In this document: piece by piece, positions 54,400-63,960 of the stretch
Numbering within the stretch: the stretch's first letter is position 1
Layout: every line of letters starts with the position of its first letter
Assembly (NCBI GenBank): GCA_002373775.1
Contig: DFJW01000007.1
Span: 39,104 to 103,103, forward strand
Source of the DNA: Ruminococcus flavefaciens
GTDB lineage: Bacteria; Bacillota; Clostridia; Oscillospirales; Ruminococcaceae
Direction of reading: 5' to 3'
Length of the DNA: 64,000 nucleotides
Notes under the pieces: model-generated
What the model was told of the DNA's origin: nothing
What the model saw: only the letters and a program-made list of their open reading frames with translations
Databases searched by the model: none
Translations under genes and position numbers: made by a program

Positions 54400-57138
54400 A
54401 TGAGTATTTTCAATCTTGACAAAAATCCTCCCGAGCTGAGCCGTGACTGGCAGGTATTTCAGCAATTTGTCGGCAATATAGGAGCGTTCACCTACATCGC
54501 CAAAGAAAAGGCTGCATATCTTGATGAAGCAGCGTGCCGCATGTTATCCTGCGGCAGTGAAAGACTCAATGAGTTTGAATTCTTCAACCTTCTTGAGAAA
54601 ATATCAAAGAACCCGGTAGAGGGACAGAAGCATATCTATCGCTTTACAGAGGGCAATATTACAAGGTACATAAAAATGAACATATACGAGAGCAGCGAAG
54701 AGTGGCTCGGATTTGTTCAGGATTTCACACGAAAGATCGCGGACATAAGTGAAAAATCAAGCTTTATAGAATATGATCCTGTCACGAGACTTCCCTCGTA
54801 TCCCTCATTCTCACAGCAGGTCAAGAAGCTCATATCCGAAGTGCAGCACTGCTGTCTTGCGACGATCTACATCAACGGCATCGACAAGCTCGGATCGTAT
54901 CTTACCGTGGACAGCACGAACAGCTGCATAACATCTGTTTCGGAAGTGCTCAAAAGTTTTGCCAGCGATACTCTCATTATCGGTTCAAAGTCCAACTACG
55001 AGATATGTGCGTTCTTCCGTGACTGTGACAAGATGTCGGTATACAACATACTCAACAGCATGGATGAAGCCGTGCAGAACTGTGTGCTGACAGATGATTT
55101 CGGTGAGATCATAGATATTTCGGATAAGAGCCGTCTCAGCCTTTCAATAGGATGTTCGTCATATCCTGAGGAAGCATCGGACTTCAACATGCTTGTGAAT
55201 TATTCAGAATTCGCACTTTACGAAGCCCGTACAGACAGGCGCGGAGTAATAAACTGGTTCTCCGAGGAAAACTACATACGCGACAAGGATTCTTACCGCA
55301 ACGCTCTGCTTTTCTCACGCATCGTACAGGACAATCTGCTTACATACTATATGCAGCCTATCGTCGAGACACATACCGGCGAGATAGTTGCATATGAAGC
55401 TTTGATGCGAACTACAGGCGATATAAAGATGACGCCGAGCCAGATACTGAAAATAGCCGAGAGCCAGAACAATACATATGCTGTCGAGAAGCTGACGTTC
55501 TTCAACACTCTCAAACTGCTCAGTGACAATCAGCAGGTATTCGAAAACAGGAAACTGTTCATCAACTGCATGGCTGACAGCCTTCTCTCCGATGAGGACT
55601 TCAATGAACTATACCTCAATTACGGGGAACTGATCGAGAAGACGGTCATCGAGATCGTAGAAGACAGCAATGCAACGGCAGAAGGCATAGAACTGCTGAA
55701 AAAAAGATGCAGCTTCACACATGCCATGCTTGCTATCGACGATTACGGTACAGGATATTCCAACAGTTCGAATCTCCTGAACTATTCGCCTGACTACATA
55801 AAGATAGACCGTTCGCTCATCAGCGATATACACAACGATCTGAAGAAACAGCAGCTTGTCACATCAGTAATAGAGTTCTGCCGTGACAACCAGCTCCAGT
55901 CGCTGGCTGAGGGCGTTGAGACACTTCAGGAGCTGAAGACGGTGATACGCCTCGGCGTTGATCTTGTACAGGGGTATTACACATCAAAGCCCAAGCCGCT
56001 GTTCCTCAACAGTATCGCCAATGACATAAAGGATGAGATAATCAAGACTAATCTCGAATCCCGTCCCAACGGCATGAAAAAGATATACGCAGCACAGAAC
56101 GATTCCGAGATAGACATCCTGAAGCTTGCCCTTGAAAAGTACACCGATATACATGTTTACCAGAGCAAGCTGACGATCGTGGGTGATCCCGAGAAGCCTG
56201 TAAAGATGAATATTACAATCATGGACAACCACAGCTGTGAACTCACGCTGAAAAATGTGAACATGATAAGCGGCAACAGCAAGCCCACCATAGCAGTGGG
56301 CGAGTATGCACGGCTTGTGCTGAATGTTGTAAAGAACAATAAACTGGGGTATTCCGGAATATATGTGCCTATGGGATCACAGTTCGTGCTCGGCGGAAAG
56401 GGTACGCTGACCATCGACTGCTATGCTTCAGAGGGGATCGGTATCGGAAATGATTACGACCACGGATACGGAGATATAACTGTGGATATGCAGGGCAGTC
56501 TTGAGATAATCGCAAACAGCGTTGAGTCCCTTTGCATAGGCGGAGGCTATAACGATGACGATTCCGAGATAGACCTGCGGTCAGGCAAGATAAAGATATA
56601 CATGTACTCTCACAACGGACTTGCTGTCGGAAGTTTCAACGGCGACTCTAACATAAACATCGGAGAGAACTGCTATATGGATATAACTATCTCCGGCATC
56701 AAGGTAACAGGTATCGGAAGCTGCAAGGGCATATCCACTATCACATCTGCTGCCAATATAGACATGTCATGCACAGGTGCTCAGGCTGTGGGCATCGGCG
56801 TGCTTGAAGAAGGCGAAGGCAGCATACTTGTTACGCAGGGCAAGATAAATATGAAGATGCGTTCAGCGAAACATTCCTGCATCGGCGCCATAAACGGCAG
56901 CGTGAACACAAAGATACGCAATGCCGAGATATCCATAGATTCCGAAGGCGACGAGATCACCGGCATAGGTGATGCACAGGGAACGGGAACTGTAGCGATA
57001 ATTGATTCTGCCATTACGATGAAAGTGCTTGCCGGACATCCTAAGGATATCGGTACCGGCAGCGGAGACCTCCAGATACAGAATTCAACTGTAAGCTCTC
57101 TGGTGAACAATAAGCACATTACTCATGGCAGCAATTGA
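54400..57138 (+). CDS. EAL-domain c-di-GMP phosphodiesterase fused to a beta-helix-like repeat domain
   Basis: 912 residues, no signal peptide or membrane helix. Residues ~15-110 resemble a PAS domain. A GGDEF remnant (~125-285) has lost its signature (SKSNYEI). The EAL domain (~300-555) keeps Glu333 (YEALMRT), the Asn in FINCM, VIEIVE, IDDYGTGYS, KIDRS and AEGVE, so c-di-GMP hydrolysis is likely. From ~640 to 890 a repeat of about 28-32 residues with a G-I-G type core recurs eight times, at ~679, 711, 742, 771, 798, 827, 855 and 883, alternating with short beta-strand stretches. That pattern is known from extracellular bacterial surface proteins, not from signalling enzymes. Confidence 0.88.
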   Translation: MSIFNLDKNPPELSRDWQVFQQFVGNIGAFTYIAKEKAAYLDEAACRMLSCGSERLNEFEFFNLLEKISKNPVEGQKHIYRFTEGNITRYIKMNIYESSEEWLGFVQDFTRKIADISEKSSFIEYDPVTRLPSYPSFSQQVKKLISEVQHCCLATIYINGIDKLGSYLTVDSTNSCITSVSEVLKSFASDTLIIGSKSNYEICAFFRDCDKMSVYNILNSMDEAVQNCVLTDDFGEIIDISDKSRLSLSIGCSSYPEEASDFNMLVNYSEFALYEARTDRRGVINWFSEENYIRDKDSYRNALLFSRIVQDNLLTYYMQPIVETHTGEIVAYEALMRTTGDIKMTPSQILKIAESQNNTYAVEKLTFFNTLKLLSDNQQVFENRKLFINCMADSLLSDEDFNELYLNYGELIEKTVIEIVEDSNATAEGIELLKKRCSFTHAMLAIDDYGTGYSNSSNLLNYSPDYIKIDRSLISDIHNDLKKQQLVTSVIEFCRDNQLQSLAEGVETLQELKTVIRLGVDLVQGYYTSKPKPLFLNSIANDIKDEIIKTNLESRPNGMKKIYAAQNDSEIDILKLALEKYTDIHVYQSKLTIVGDPEKPVKMNITIMDNHSCELTLKNVNMISGNSKPTIAVGEYARLVLNVVKNNKLGYSGIYVPMGSQFVLGGKGTLTIDCYASEGIGIGNDYDHGYGDITVDMQGSLEIIANSVESLCIGGGYNDDDSEIDLRSGKIKIYMYSHNGLAVGSFNGDSNINIGENCYMDITISGIKVTGIGSCKGISTITSAANIDMSCTGAQAVGIGVLEEGEGSILVTQGKINMKMRSAKHSCIGAINGSVNTKIRNAEISIDSEGDEITGIGDAQGTGTVAIIDSAITMKVLAGHPKDIGTGSGDLQIQNSTVSSLVNNKHITHGSN

Positions 57139-57205
57139 ACTTCCGTATTTCATCTCAGCATGAAGTACAGGTATAAATCACAAAAGGAAAGAAAGGTAAA
57201 TCTAA

Positions 57206-58300
57206 ATGAAACTTGGTATGGTCGGACTGCCGAATGTCGGCAAAAGCACTCTCTTTAACGCACTTACGAATGCCGGTGCAGAATCGGCGAATTATCCGTT
57301 TTGTACTATTGAAAAGAATGTGGGCATAGTATCAGTCCCGGACGAGCGTCTGGACAAGCTCGCTGAGATGTACGAGCCGGATAAATTCACACCTGCTACA
57401 CTTGAATTCGTAGACATAGCAGGACTTGTAAAAGGCGCGTCAAAGGGAGAGGGACTGGGAAACAAGTTCCTTGCTGATATCCGCGAAGTTGACGCTATAG
57501 TACACGTCGTAAGATGCTTTGAGGATACGAATATCATACATGTGGACGGAAGCATAAATCCGCTCAGAGATATCGAAACTATCAATCTTGAACTTATTTT
57601 CTCGGATATCGAGATGATAGACCGCCGTATCGACCGCGCAAAGAAAGCAGCGAAGGGCGATAAGAAGTATCTTGCAGAGATAGATTTTCTTGAAAGGCTG
57701 AAAGAGCATCTGGAGAACGGAAAGTCTGCAAGAGGCTTTGACTTCACGGAAGACGAGCGTGAGATGATAAAGTCCACACCTCTGCTCTCTGCAAAGCCGG
57801 TCATCTACGCAGCTAATCTCAGCGAGGAAGATTTCACAAACAATATCGACACCAATGAGAATTACAAAGCTGTATGCAAACTGGCAGAGGAAGAGCATTC
57901 CGCAGTACTTCCAATATGCGCACAGATAGAGGCAGAGATCTCGGATATGTCCGATGAAGACAAGGCGATGTTCCTCAGCGAACTGGGACTTGAAGTATCC
58001 GGTCTTAACCGTATCATCAAGGAAGGCTACTCGCTTCTCGGTCTCATTTCATATCTCACCGCCGGCAAGCAGGAGGTACGTGCATGGACGATAACCAGAG
58101 GCACAAAGGCTCCGCAGGCAGCAGGCAAGATACATACGGATTTCGAAAAGGGCTTTATCCGCGCAGAGGTCATCTCTTTCGACGACCTCATGGACTGCGG
58201 CTCAATGGCAGCGGCAAAGGAAAAAGGCCTTGTAAGACTTGAAGGCAAGGAATATGTGATGCAGGACGGCGATATCGTTCTGTTCAGATTCAATGTCTGA
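57206..58300 (+). CDS. ychF: Ribosome-binding ATPase YchF
   Basis: 364 residues. Obg-like GTPase-fold protein that prefers ATP: G1 GLPNVGKST, G3 DIAGLVKGASKGEGLG, helical coiled insertion and the C-terminal TGS domain (TITRGTKAPQAAGKIHTDFEKGF). Interacts with ribosomes and influences translation start-site use and stress responses. Ribosome site GGAAAGAAAGG upstream. Confidence 0.97.
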   Translation: MKLGMVGLPNVGKSTLFNALTNAGAESANYPFCTIEKNVGIVSVPDERLDKLAEMYEPDKFTPATLEFVDIAGLVKGASKGEGLGNKFLADIREVDAIVHVVRCFEDTNIIHVDGSINPLRDIETINLELIFSDIEMIDRRIDRAKKAAKGDKKYLAEIDFLERLKEHLENGKSARGFDFTEDEREMIKSTPLLSAKPVIYAANLSEEDFTNNIDTNENYKAVCKLAEEEHSAVLPICAQIEAEISDMSDEDKAMFLSELGLEVSGLNRIIKEGYSLLGLISYLTAGKQEVRAWTITRGTKAPQAAGKIHTDFEKGFIRAEVISFDDLMDCGSMAAAKEKGLVRLEGKEYVMQDGDIVLFRFNV

Positions 58301-58311
58301 TATGTAAGATC

Positions 58312-58346
58312 ATCCCCCTGATGCGGAAGTGCATCGGGGGGATTTT
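58312..58346 (+). terminator. ychF terminator
   Basis: Thirteen-base-pair stem (58312-58324 with 58331-58343), one G-T pair, then TTTT. Confidence 0.88.
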
Positions 58347-58382
58347 GGCGATTTGCACTATATTGCTATTTCTCCATTGGTC

Positions 58383-58411
58383 TTGACTTTTATTGCCCAT
58401 TATGCTAAACT
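58383..58411 (+). promoter_or_regulatory. galT promoter
   Basis: TTGACT (58383-58388), 17-base spacer, TAAACT (58406-58411). Confidence 0.65.
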
Positions 58412-58445
58412 AATGAGAGATAGAATATCAGATTGGAAGTGCTGT

Positions 58446-59951
58446 ATGATCTGCGATAAAATACAAATACTCATAGATTACGCCCTGAGATACGGGCTTA
58501 TCACTCCGGAGGATATATACGTTATCCGCAACCGGTTCATGGAAGTGTTCTCTCTGACCGACTGGCAGGTATCCGGCGGCATCAGTTCCGGCGGAGCAGG
58601 CATCGACGAGATACTTGACAGCCTGACAGACTATGCCTGTGCGGAGGGGATGATACCGGACACTGCAAATTCCCGGGATCTTTTCGACACCAGACTCATG
58701 GGGATACTCACTCCCATGCCTCATGAAGTAAACTCCGGATTCCGCATGCGCTATGCTGATTCACCGGAAGCTGCTACAGACTGGTACTATGACCTGAGCA
58801 AGCGTCTGAATTATGTAAGGGCAGGCAGGATAGCGAAGGATCTGAAATGGAAGTATGCCAGTGATTTCGGTGAACTCGACATCACAATAAATCTTTCCAA
58901 GCCGGAAAAAGATCCCCGTGACATAGCTGCCGCAAGGGAGCAGAAGAAGACCTCATATCCGCTGTGTCAGCTTTGTGCGGAGAATGCCGGATTTGCCGGT
59001 ACGCTCACACATCCCGCAAGGCAGAATCTCCGTCCGGTGGAGATGAATGTAAACGGGGAGCGCTGGCAGATGCAGTATTCACCGTACGGCTATTTCAATG
59101 AGCACTGCATCGTGTTCAATGAGCTGCATGTTCCCATGAAGATAGACCATGCAGTATTTGATAAGCTCTTTGATATAACCGACAAGCTGCCCCATTATTT
59201 TGTGGGTTCGAATGCCGATCTTCCCATAGTTGGAGGCTCGATACTGAGCCATGAGCATTTTCAGGGCGGAAGATACACATTCGCAATGGCGAAAGCCCCT
59301 GTAATCACATCCTTTGAGATGAAAGGGCATCCGGACGTGAAGGCAGGCATAGTCCGGTGGCCGATGTCGGTCATCAGACTTGCATCGGAAGACCGGGCTG
59401 CACTTTCGGCAGCCTGTGCCCTTGTACTTGACTGCTGGAGGGGATACAGTGATCCGGAATGCGGCATCTATGCAGAGACTTCCGGAACTCCGCACAACAC
59501 GATAACCCCCATAGCACGCATGAACGGCGGCAGTTATGAATGTGATCTTGTGCTCAGGAACAATATAACTACAGACGAGCGCCCTATGGGAGTTTTCCAC
59601 CCGGGAGCAGGACTTCATCATATAAAGAAGGAAAATATCGGACTGATAGAAGTAATGGGACTTGCCGTCCTTCCGTCAAGGCTCGCTGTTGAACTGAAAA
59701 GGCTGGAAGAGATCCTTGTCCGCGGAGACGATCCGGCTTCTGATCCTCTCACATCACATCACGCCGAGTGGGCAGGGGACATCATAGCAAGGCACACTGA
59801 CTTCTGCGCTGAGAATGCAGCCGGCATAATCAGGGCAGAGGTGGGAGCGGTTTTTGAGCAGGTACTCAAGGACTGCGGAGTGTACAAATGCGATCCCGCC
59901 GGCAGGGCAGGATTCGAAAGGTTTATTTCGTTCCTTAATTATAATACATAA
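58446..59951 (+). CDS. galT: UTP-hexose-1-phosphate uridylyltransferase (Bacillota-type GalT)
   Basis: 501 residues from the ATG at 58446, 7 bases after GGAAGTG; an earlier in-frame ATG lies before the promoter. Leloir pathway enzyme that exchanges UMP between UDP-glucose and galactose 1-phosphate. Length and motifs fit the long GalT family of Bacillota: NAGFAGTLTHPARQN and ILSHEHFQGGRY, the latter with the active-site His-x-His. A single-gene unit with its own promoter and terminator; no galK or galE nearby. Confidence 0.92.
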   Translation: MICDKIQILIDYALRYGLITPEDIYVIRNRFMEVFSLTDWQVSGGISSGGAGIDEILDSLTDYACAEGMIPDTANSRDLFDTRLMGILTPMPHEVNSGFRMRYADSPEAATDWYYDLSKRLNYVRAGRIAKDLKWKYASDFGELDITINLSKPEKDPRDIAAAREQKKTSYPLCQLCAENAGFAGTLTHPARQNLRPVEMNVNGERWQMQYSPYGYFNEHCIVFNELHVPMKIDHAVFDKLFDITDKLPHYFVGSNADLPIVGGSILSHEHFQGGRYTFAMAKAPVITSFEMKGHPDVKAGIVRWPMSVIRLASEDRAALSAACALVLDCWRGYSDPECGIYAETSGTPHNTITPIARMNGGSYECDLVLRNNITTDERPMGVFHPGAGLHHIKKENIGLIEVMGLAVLPSRLAVELKRLEEILVRGDDPASDPLTSHHAEWAGDIIARHTDFCAENAAGIIRAEVGAVFEQVLKDCGVYKCDPAGRAGFERFISFLNYNT

Positions 59952-59990
59952 AAAAACCCCGGAGGAGTTCATAGAACATCTTCCGGGGAT
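59951..59990. terminator. Terminator after galT
   Basis: CCCCGGAGGA (59957-59966) pairs with TCTTCCGGGG (59979-59988), one G-T pair. A run of A precedes and an AT-rich tail follows, so it may also stop the convergent aroB transcript. Confidence 0.82.
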
Positions 59991-60085
59991 ATTATTATAT
60001 CATATCGTAATCAGCAGCAGACGCGGCAGGAATGTGCGGTGTGTGCAGCTTTGCCGCGATCAAGGGTGCAGCGTCACGCTGCTGC

Positions 60086-61192
60086 TCACATGCCGGCGAT
60101 GATACCGGCGATCTCATTTTCTGTTATTTCCTTTGCGAAGTTGTTTTCACCGAACTGCATCACATCACCGATGCCTTTCTGGAAGACGAATCTCAGCTTG
60201 CCGTCACGGACCTTCTTATCGGTATAGAGCTTCTTCACAAGTGCCGCCTTATCTATATACTCAGGTATCGTTACCGGCAGACCTGCACGGCTCAGCAATG
60301 TCTCAACGCGCAGACGGTCAGCTTCTGATATGTAGCCGTATTTTTCGCCAAGTCTTGCCTGAGCGACCATTCCTATGGACACTGCTTCACCATGGTAAAG
60401 ACGGTAGTCGGAAACAGTTTCGATAGCTCTGCCGACAGTGTGACCGAGGTTCAGTATCTCGCGCAGTCCGCTCTCACGTTCATCTTTCATCACAACATTG
60501 TATTTCACAGCGCAGTTGTGTTCGGAAATGAACTCGCAGGCATCCACATCGTTTTCAAGCACCTTTTCAACATTAGCTTCAAGGTACTCGAACAGTGCCC
60601 TGTCACCGAGACAGCCGTGCTTTACAGTCTCAGCGAGACCGCTGGATATCTGCACTCTTGGGAGAGTCTTCCATGTATCAATGTCAATGTAGACTTTGTC
60701 CGGCTGATTGAAAATGCCGATGAGGTTGGTGGCGAGGGGAGTGTCAACGGCAGTTTTGCCGCCTACAGAAGCGTCGGCAGCAGCCAGCAGGGTAGTCGCA
60801 TAGTTGACGAAGGGGACTCCTCTGCCGAATGTTCCGGCAACGAATCCGGCAAGATCAGTAACAACTCCGCCTCCGACTGCGATGACGGCGCAATCTCTGC
60901 GGTAACCTTTTTCAAGCATGGAATCCTCAACAAATTCCTTCATCTGTCTGGTCTTGCTCTTTTCTCCTTCGGGTATCACGAAGAGATCAGTCTTGAAACC
61001 GGCATCTGTTATCCTGTTGAAAATATCGCGGCCGTACAGCGGCTCAACTATAGAATCAGTAACCACGGCAAATTTCTTTTTGCCCGTAAGACCGTTTTTC
61101 AGATCGCTGATGAGCTTATCCTGCAATCCGTGACCTATCTCGATATCATAGGTATCATCCACGACTTTTTTCAGTTTGCAATTGAATATCAT
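60086..61192 (-). CDS. aroB: 3-dehydroquinate synthase
   Basis: 368 residues from the ATG at 61192 (AAGGAGG 8 bases upstream). Second step of the shikimate pathway, NAD- and metal-dependent. Motifs: IAVGGGVVTDLAGF for NAD binding, YATTLLAAADASVGGKTAVD and the metal-binding NLGHTVGRAIE with LYHGEAVSIGM. It lies 65 bases downstream of the GH9 gene on the same strand without a terminator between, an unusual pairing. Confidence 0.96.
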   Translation of the reverse strand: MIFNCKLKKVVDDTYDIEIGHGLQDKLISDLKNGLTGKKKFAVVTDSIVEPLYGRDIFNRITDAGFKTDLFVIPEGEKSKTRQMKEFVEDSMLEKGYRRDCAVIAVGGGVVTDLAGFVAGTFGRGVPFVNYATTLLAAADASVGGKTAVDTPLATNLIGIFNQPDKVYIDIDTWKTLPRVQISSGLAETVKHGCLGDRALFEYLEANVEKVLENDVDACEFISEHNCAVKYNVVMKDERESGLREILNLGHTVGRAIETVSDYRLYHGEAVSIGMVAQARLGEKYGYISEADRLRVETLLSRAGLPVTIPEYIDKAALVKKLYTDKKVRDGKLRFVFQKGIGDVMQFGENNFAKEITENEIAGIIAGM

Positions 61193-61257
61193 AATATCCT
61201 CCTTGGAAATATAACTGTATAGTGTGAAGCAGATAATGATTATGTCACCGGATAATG

Positions 61258-63621
61258 TCAGAGCGGGGGAGTCTGTGAAACGAGAAGCTGTCTGAGGCAT
61301 ACTTCATCAAAAATGTCGATATTGCCGTCTTCGTTGAAGTCGAACATGTCAGCGATCTCTTTTGAGGCGAAAGGTTCGATAGTCAGGAGCATGCGGTGCA
61401 GACGGACGAGCTGAGCGACTTTGTAGACCTTTGCCGGAACTGTACCGTCCGGCTCAGTACCGCCTATGAGCTTGCCGTCAGAGTATACGCATACGTTGTC
61501 GCATTTTTCTGCCAGTTCAACACCGCCGACGATATTGTCGTAATCTTCGGTTATCTCTTTTATGCCCTGTCTGCTCCAGTCGTTGGAACTGTCCCAGTTA
61601 TCGCCGTAGTACATTCCGATTATAAGCTGGTATTTCTTGTTGGAGTTGCATATAGCATAACCGTCCCATGATATCTCGACGTAGTAGATATCGTCTTTAT
61701 AATGCTTAGGCTGTGACAGTGTGGCTTCCTTTCCGCTGACTTCAGTCTGGACCTGATCGTAAGTTTTCTGCAAAACAAAACTTGCAGGTATGGAGGTGTT
61801 GTTCTCGAATTCCTTTATACTGAAGTAGTAGCGGATAGAGATATCCGTTTTGGGTTCGAGGGAATCGGTGTTTACAAAGAATGTAAGCTTGGTGACACCT
61901 GCGCCTGTGGATTCCGGTGCATCAGAGCAGTAACCGGATACCCAGAAACTGTCACCGGAGAAAAGCTGGGAGTCATCCTCTTTTTCCGGCGGAGGGAAGT
62001 CAGCCTCGGGCTGCATTGAATCATCACCGAAGAAGTGGTAAAGACCGGCAGCTGCACCGACGAAAGCAGCGTTGTAGTCGATAGTAACTTCATTATATAT
62101 CCAGTCTTCGGTAAGGTCGATATGTTCATCATTCTGACCGGGACCGCCTGCAAGTGCCCCCCAGAGAGTGTGTTTGTGTTCAGCTTTATCTTCCGCCATA
62201 GTAAGTCCGGAAGCAGCCCTGTGGTGAGGGTGTTTTACAGAGTTTTCGCCGTAGCCGACCACATAGCATCTGTTGAGCGGATTGTCGCCGATGACGTATT
62301 CCATCTGACCTTTAGCCCATTCGGAGAAACAGTAGTCCGGGTTATCCGGGTTATATCTGTCCTTGCCGTTCTGATACTTGTCATAGAGCAGTGCGCAGAA
62401 CTGAGCGGCAGTGTTGTAGCGGGCACTTCCCCATTTATCGAACCAGAGGTATCCGCCGGGAGTATACTTTCCTTTTTCACCGGTCATATAGGCGTTCAGT
62501 GCTTTCGCCTCCATGTACCAGAAATCTATCTCTTCGTAGGGATTCCTTTTTGCAGCAGTCCGGTATTCCTCGCAAACGGCAGGGTATCTGTCCTGTATGC
62601 GTCCCAGAAGTATAGATACACCGTTCCACATGTCGTTCCAGCAGAGAACGTATCCCGGAGGTGCATAATAGTCAACATAGGGGAGACACTGTTCAAGATA
62701 CCAGTGATCGTCAGTGATAAGATAGAGCCAGCATGCGGCAAAGCTGAAATCATCTTCCCATTTGGAAGAGGTGTAAAAACTTGCCGGACCGTCTTTGCCA
62801 TCGCCTTTGACTTTATCATTTTTTGCAGCAAAATCAAACAGTGCCTTTGAGTAGTCGAGACACTTCTCTGCATATTCAGGATCATCATCCTTGAATATAA
62901 GGTAGTTCACTGCAAGCGCAGCTGCACTTTCAGACACATCATCGGTCGTAGGAAGTGAACTCGTTGCAAAGAACGCCGGACGCGCCATTGCGTCGATCTC
63001 CGGAGCCTGCCAGTAGCTGTGGTCGATAGCTCCGTCGCCCACCTGATAGCAGAAAGCGATGACATCGCCGTTTTCATCCCGGAACGTAGAGCGCATGAAA
63101 TAGTCGCAGAAGTGACGGCATATGGTCTCTACATGTTCAGCCTGACCGGCAGCTATGTATGAATCCCGGAATTCGTAGTATCCCCATGAGACTACAGATG
63201 CGGCATATGCTTCCGGAAGACCGAATTTAACATGATCTCCTGCGTCATGGAATCCTCCTGAGACATCAACATGACCGTCACCGTCAGGATCGAGGATATC
63301 CCTGTATTCATCAATGAATTCGGCGGATAAGTTGGTCCCGTTATGTTCATCGTCCATAGGCGCAAGCGGCACTTTTGCATCGTACACATGGCAGTCGCCG
63401 CGCCATGAAAGCAGATCATGGTCTCTTACATTTGTACCGCACATGTTTGCATCGTAGAAATACAGAGAATACTGAAGCAGTTTTGCCCAGTTTGCATCTA
63501 CGGGATAGTGGTCCGCTTTATCAGGTGTAGCAGCTGAGAAGACTGAAGATGCACCGGTGAAACTGCTGAGAGCAGTGACAGAGCCTAATATGAAGGCTGT
63601 AATTTGTTTATATAACTTCAT
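61258..63621 (-). CDS. GH9 endoglucanase with CBM3c-like module and reduced dockerin
   Basis: 787 residues, secreted; signal peptide ~1-30. GH9 catalytic module ~40-545 with Asp126/Asp129 (HDAGDH) and acid Glu511 (NEVTIDYNAAF). A CBM3c-like module follows (~565-700). The C-terminus (~735-787) resembles a dockerin but has only one clear calcium loop, DFNEDGNIDIFDE; the first repeat keeps the helix (YKVAQLVRLHRML) without the GDxNxDG loop. Similar to the enzyme at 37526-40354 but without the acidic insertion. AAGGAGAT precedes the ATG. Confidence 0.92.
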   Translation of the reverse strand: MKLYKQITAFILGSVTALSSFTGASSVFSAATPDKADHYPVDANWAKLLQYSLYFYDANMCGTNVRDHDLLSWRGDCHVYDAKVPLAPMDDEHNGTNLSAEFIDEYRDILDPDGDGHVDVSGGFHDAGDHVKFGLPEAYAASVVSWGYYEFRDSYIAAGQAEHVETICRHFCDYFMRSTFRDENGDVIAFCYQVGDGAIDHSYWQAPEIDAMARPAFFATSSLPTTDDVSESAAALAVNYLIFKDDDPEYAEKCLDYSKALFDFAAKNDKVKGDGKDGPASFYTSSKWEDDFSFAACWLYLITDDHWYLEQCLPYVDYYAPPGYVLCWNDMWNGVSILLGRIQDRYPAVCEEYRTAAKRNPYEEIDFWYMEAKALNAYMTGEKGKYTPGGYLWFDKWGSARYNTAAQFCALLYDKYQNGKDRYNPDNPDYCFSEWAKGQMEYVIGDNPLNRCYVVGYGENSVKHPHHRAASGLTMAEDKAEHKHTLWGALAGGPGQNDEHIDLTEDWIYNEVTIDYNAAFVGAAAGLYHFFGDDSMQPEADFPPPEKEDDSQLFSGDSFWVSGYCSDAPESTGAGVTKLTFFVNTDSLEPKTDISIRYYFSIKEFENNTSIPASFVLQKTYDQVQTEVSGKEATLSQPKHYKDDIYYVEISWDGYAICNSNKKYQLIIGMYYGDNWDSSNDWSRQGIKEITEDYDNIVGGVELAEKCDNVCVYSDGKLIGGTEPDGTVPAKVYKVAQLVRLHRMLLTIEPFASKEIADMFDFNEDGNIDIFDEVCLRQLLVSQTPPL

Positions 63622-63675
63622 TTTTATCTCCTTGATAATGTCTGATATGACGTATTATAGGTGCGTTATGTGTAT

Positions 63676-63704
63676 ATTATATCATGTGAAGAAGGATTTG
63701 TAAA
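63676..63704 (-). promoter_or_regulatory. Promoter of the second GH9 gene
   Basis: Minus strand: TTTACA (63699-63704), 17-base spacer, TATAAT (63676-63681). Confidence 0.78.
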
Positions 63705-63765
63705 TAGCAATCGATATGACTATGTCAGTTTGTATAGTTAAAATAAAAAAATATATCTGAGACTA

Positions 63766-63794
63766 TTGACTTCCCTTACTAAGTCTGGTATAAT
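63766..63794 (+). promoter_or_regulatory. tRNA-Trp promoter
   Basis: TTGACT (63766-63771), 17-base spacer, TATAAT (63789-63794). Confidence 0.85.
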
Positions 63795-63824
63795 TAATAC
63801 TGTTCTCAGTGATTATTAAGTCTT

Positions 63825-63900
63825 AGGGGTATAGCTCAGTTGGTAGAGCAGCGGTCTCCAAAACCGCGTGCCGAGGGTTCAAGTCCTTCTGCCCCTGCCA
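63825..63900 (+). tRNA. tRNA-Trp (anticodon CCA), 3' CCA encoded
   Basis: 76 bases with the full cloverleaf: acceptor AGGGGTA with TGCCCCT, D stem GCTC/GAGC, anticodon stem GCGGT/ACCGC around CTCCAAA, T stem GAGGG/CCTTC around TTCAAGT, and discriminator G before the encoded CCA. Single tRNA gene with its own promoter and terminator. Confidence 0.96.
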
Positions 63901-63930
63901 TGATGGCATAACAAAATTGATGACATGCCC

Positions 63931-63960
63931 AAAAAAGCCCGAAATATCGGGCTTTTTTGC
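63931..63960 (+). terminator. tRNA-Trp terminator
   Basis: AAAAAAGCCCGA (63931-63942) pairs with TCGGGCTTTTTT (63947-63958), loop AATA. Confidence 0.92.

Noticed and set aside
1545..63667. Shared AACGCAC heptamer upstream of CE12 (1545-1551), the second regulator (42923-42929) and the second GH9 (63661-63667)
   Set aside because: A 7-base word is expected about once in the intergenic DNA of the window; positions relative to the promoters differ.
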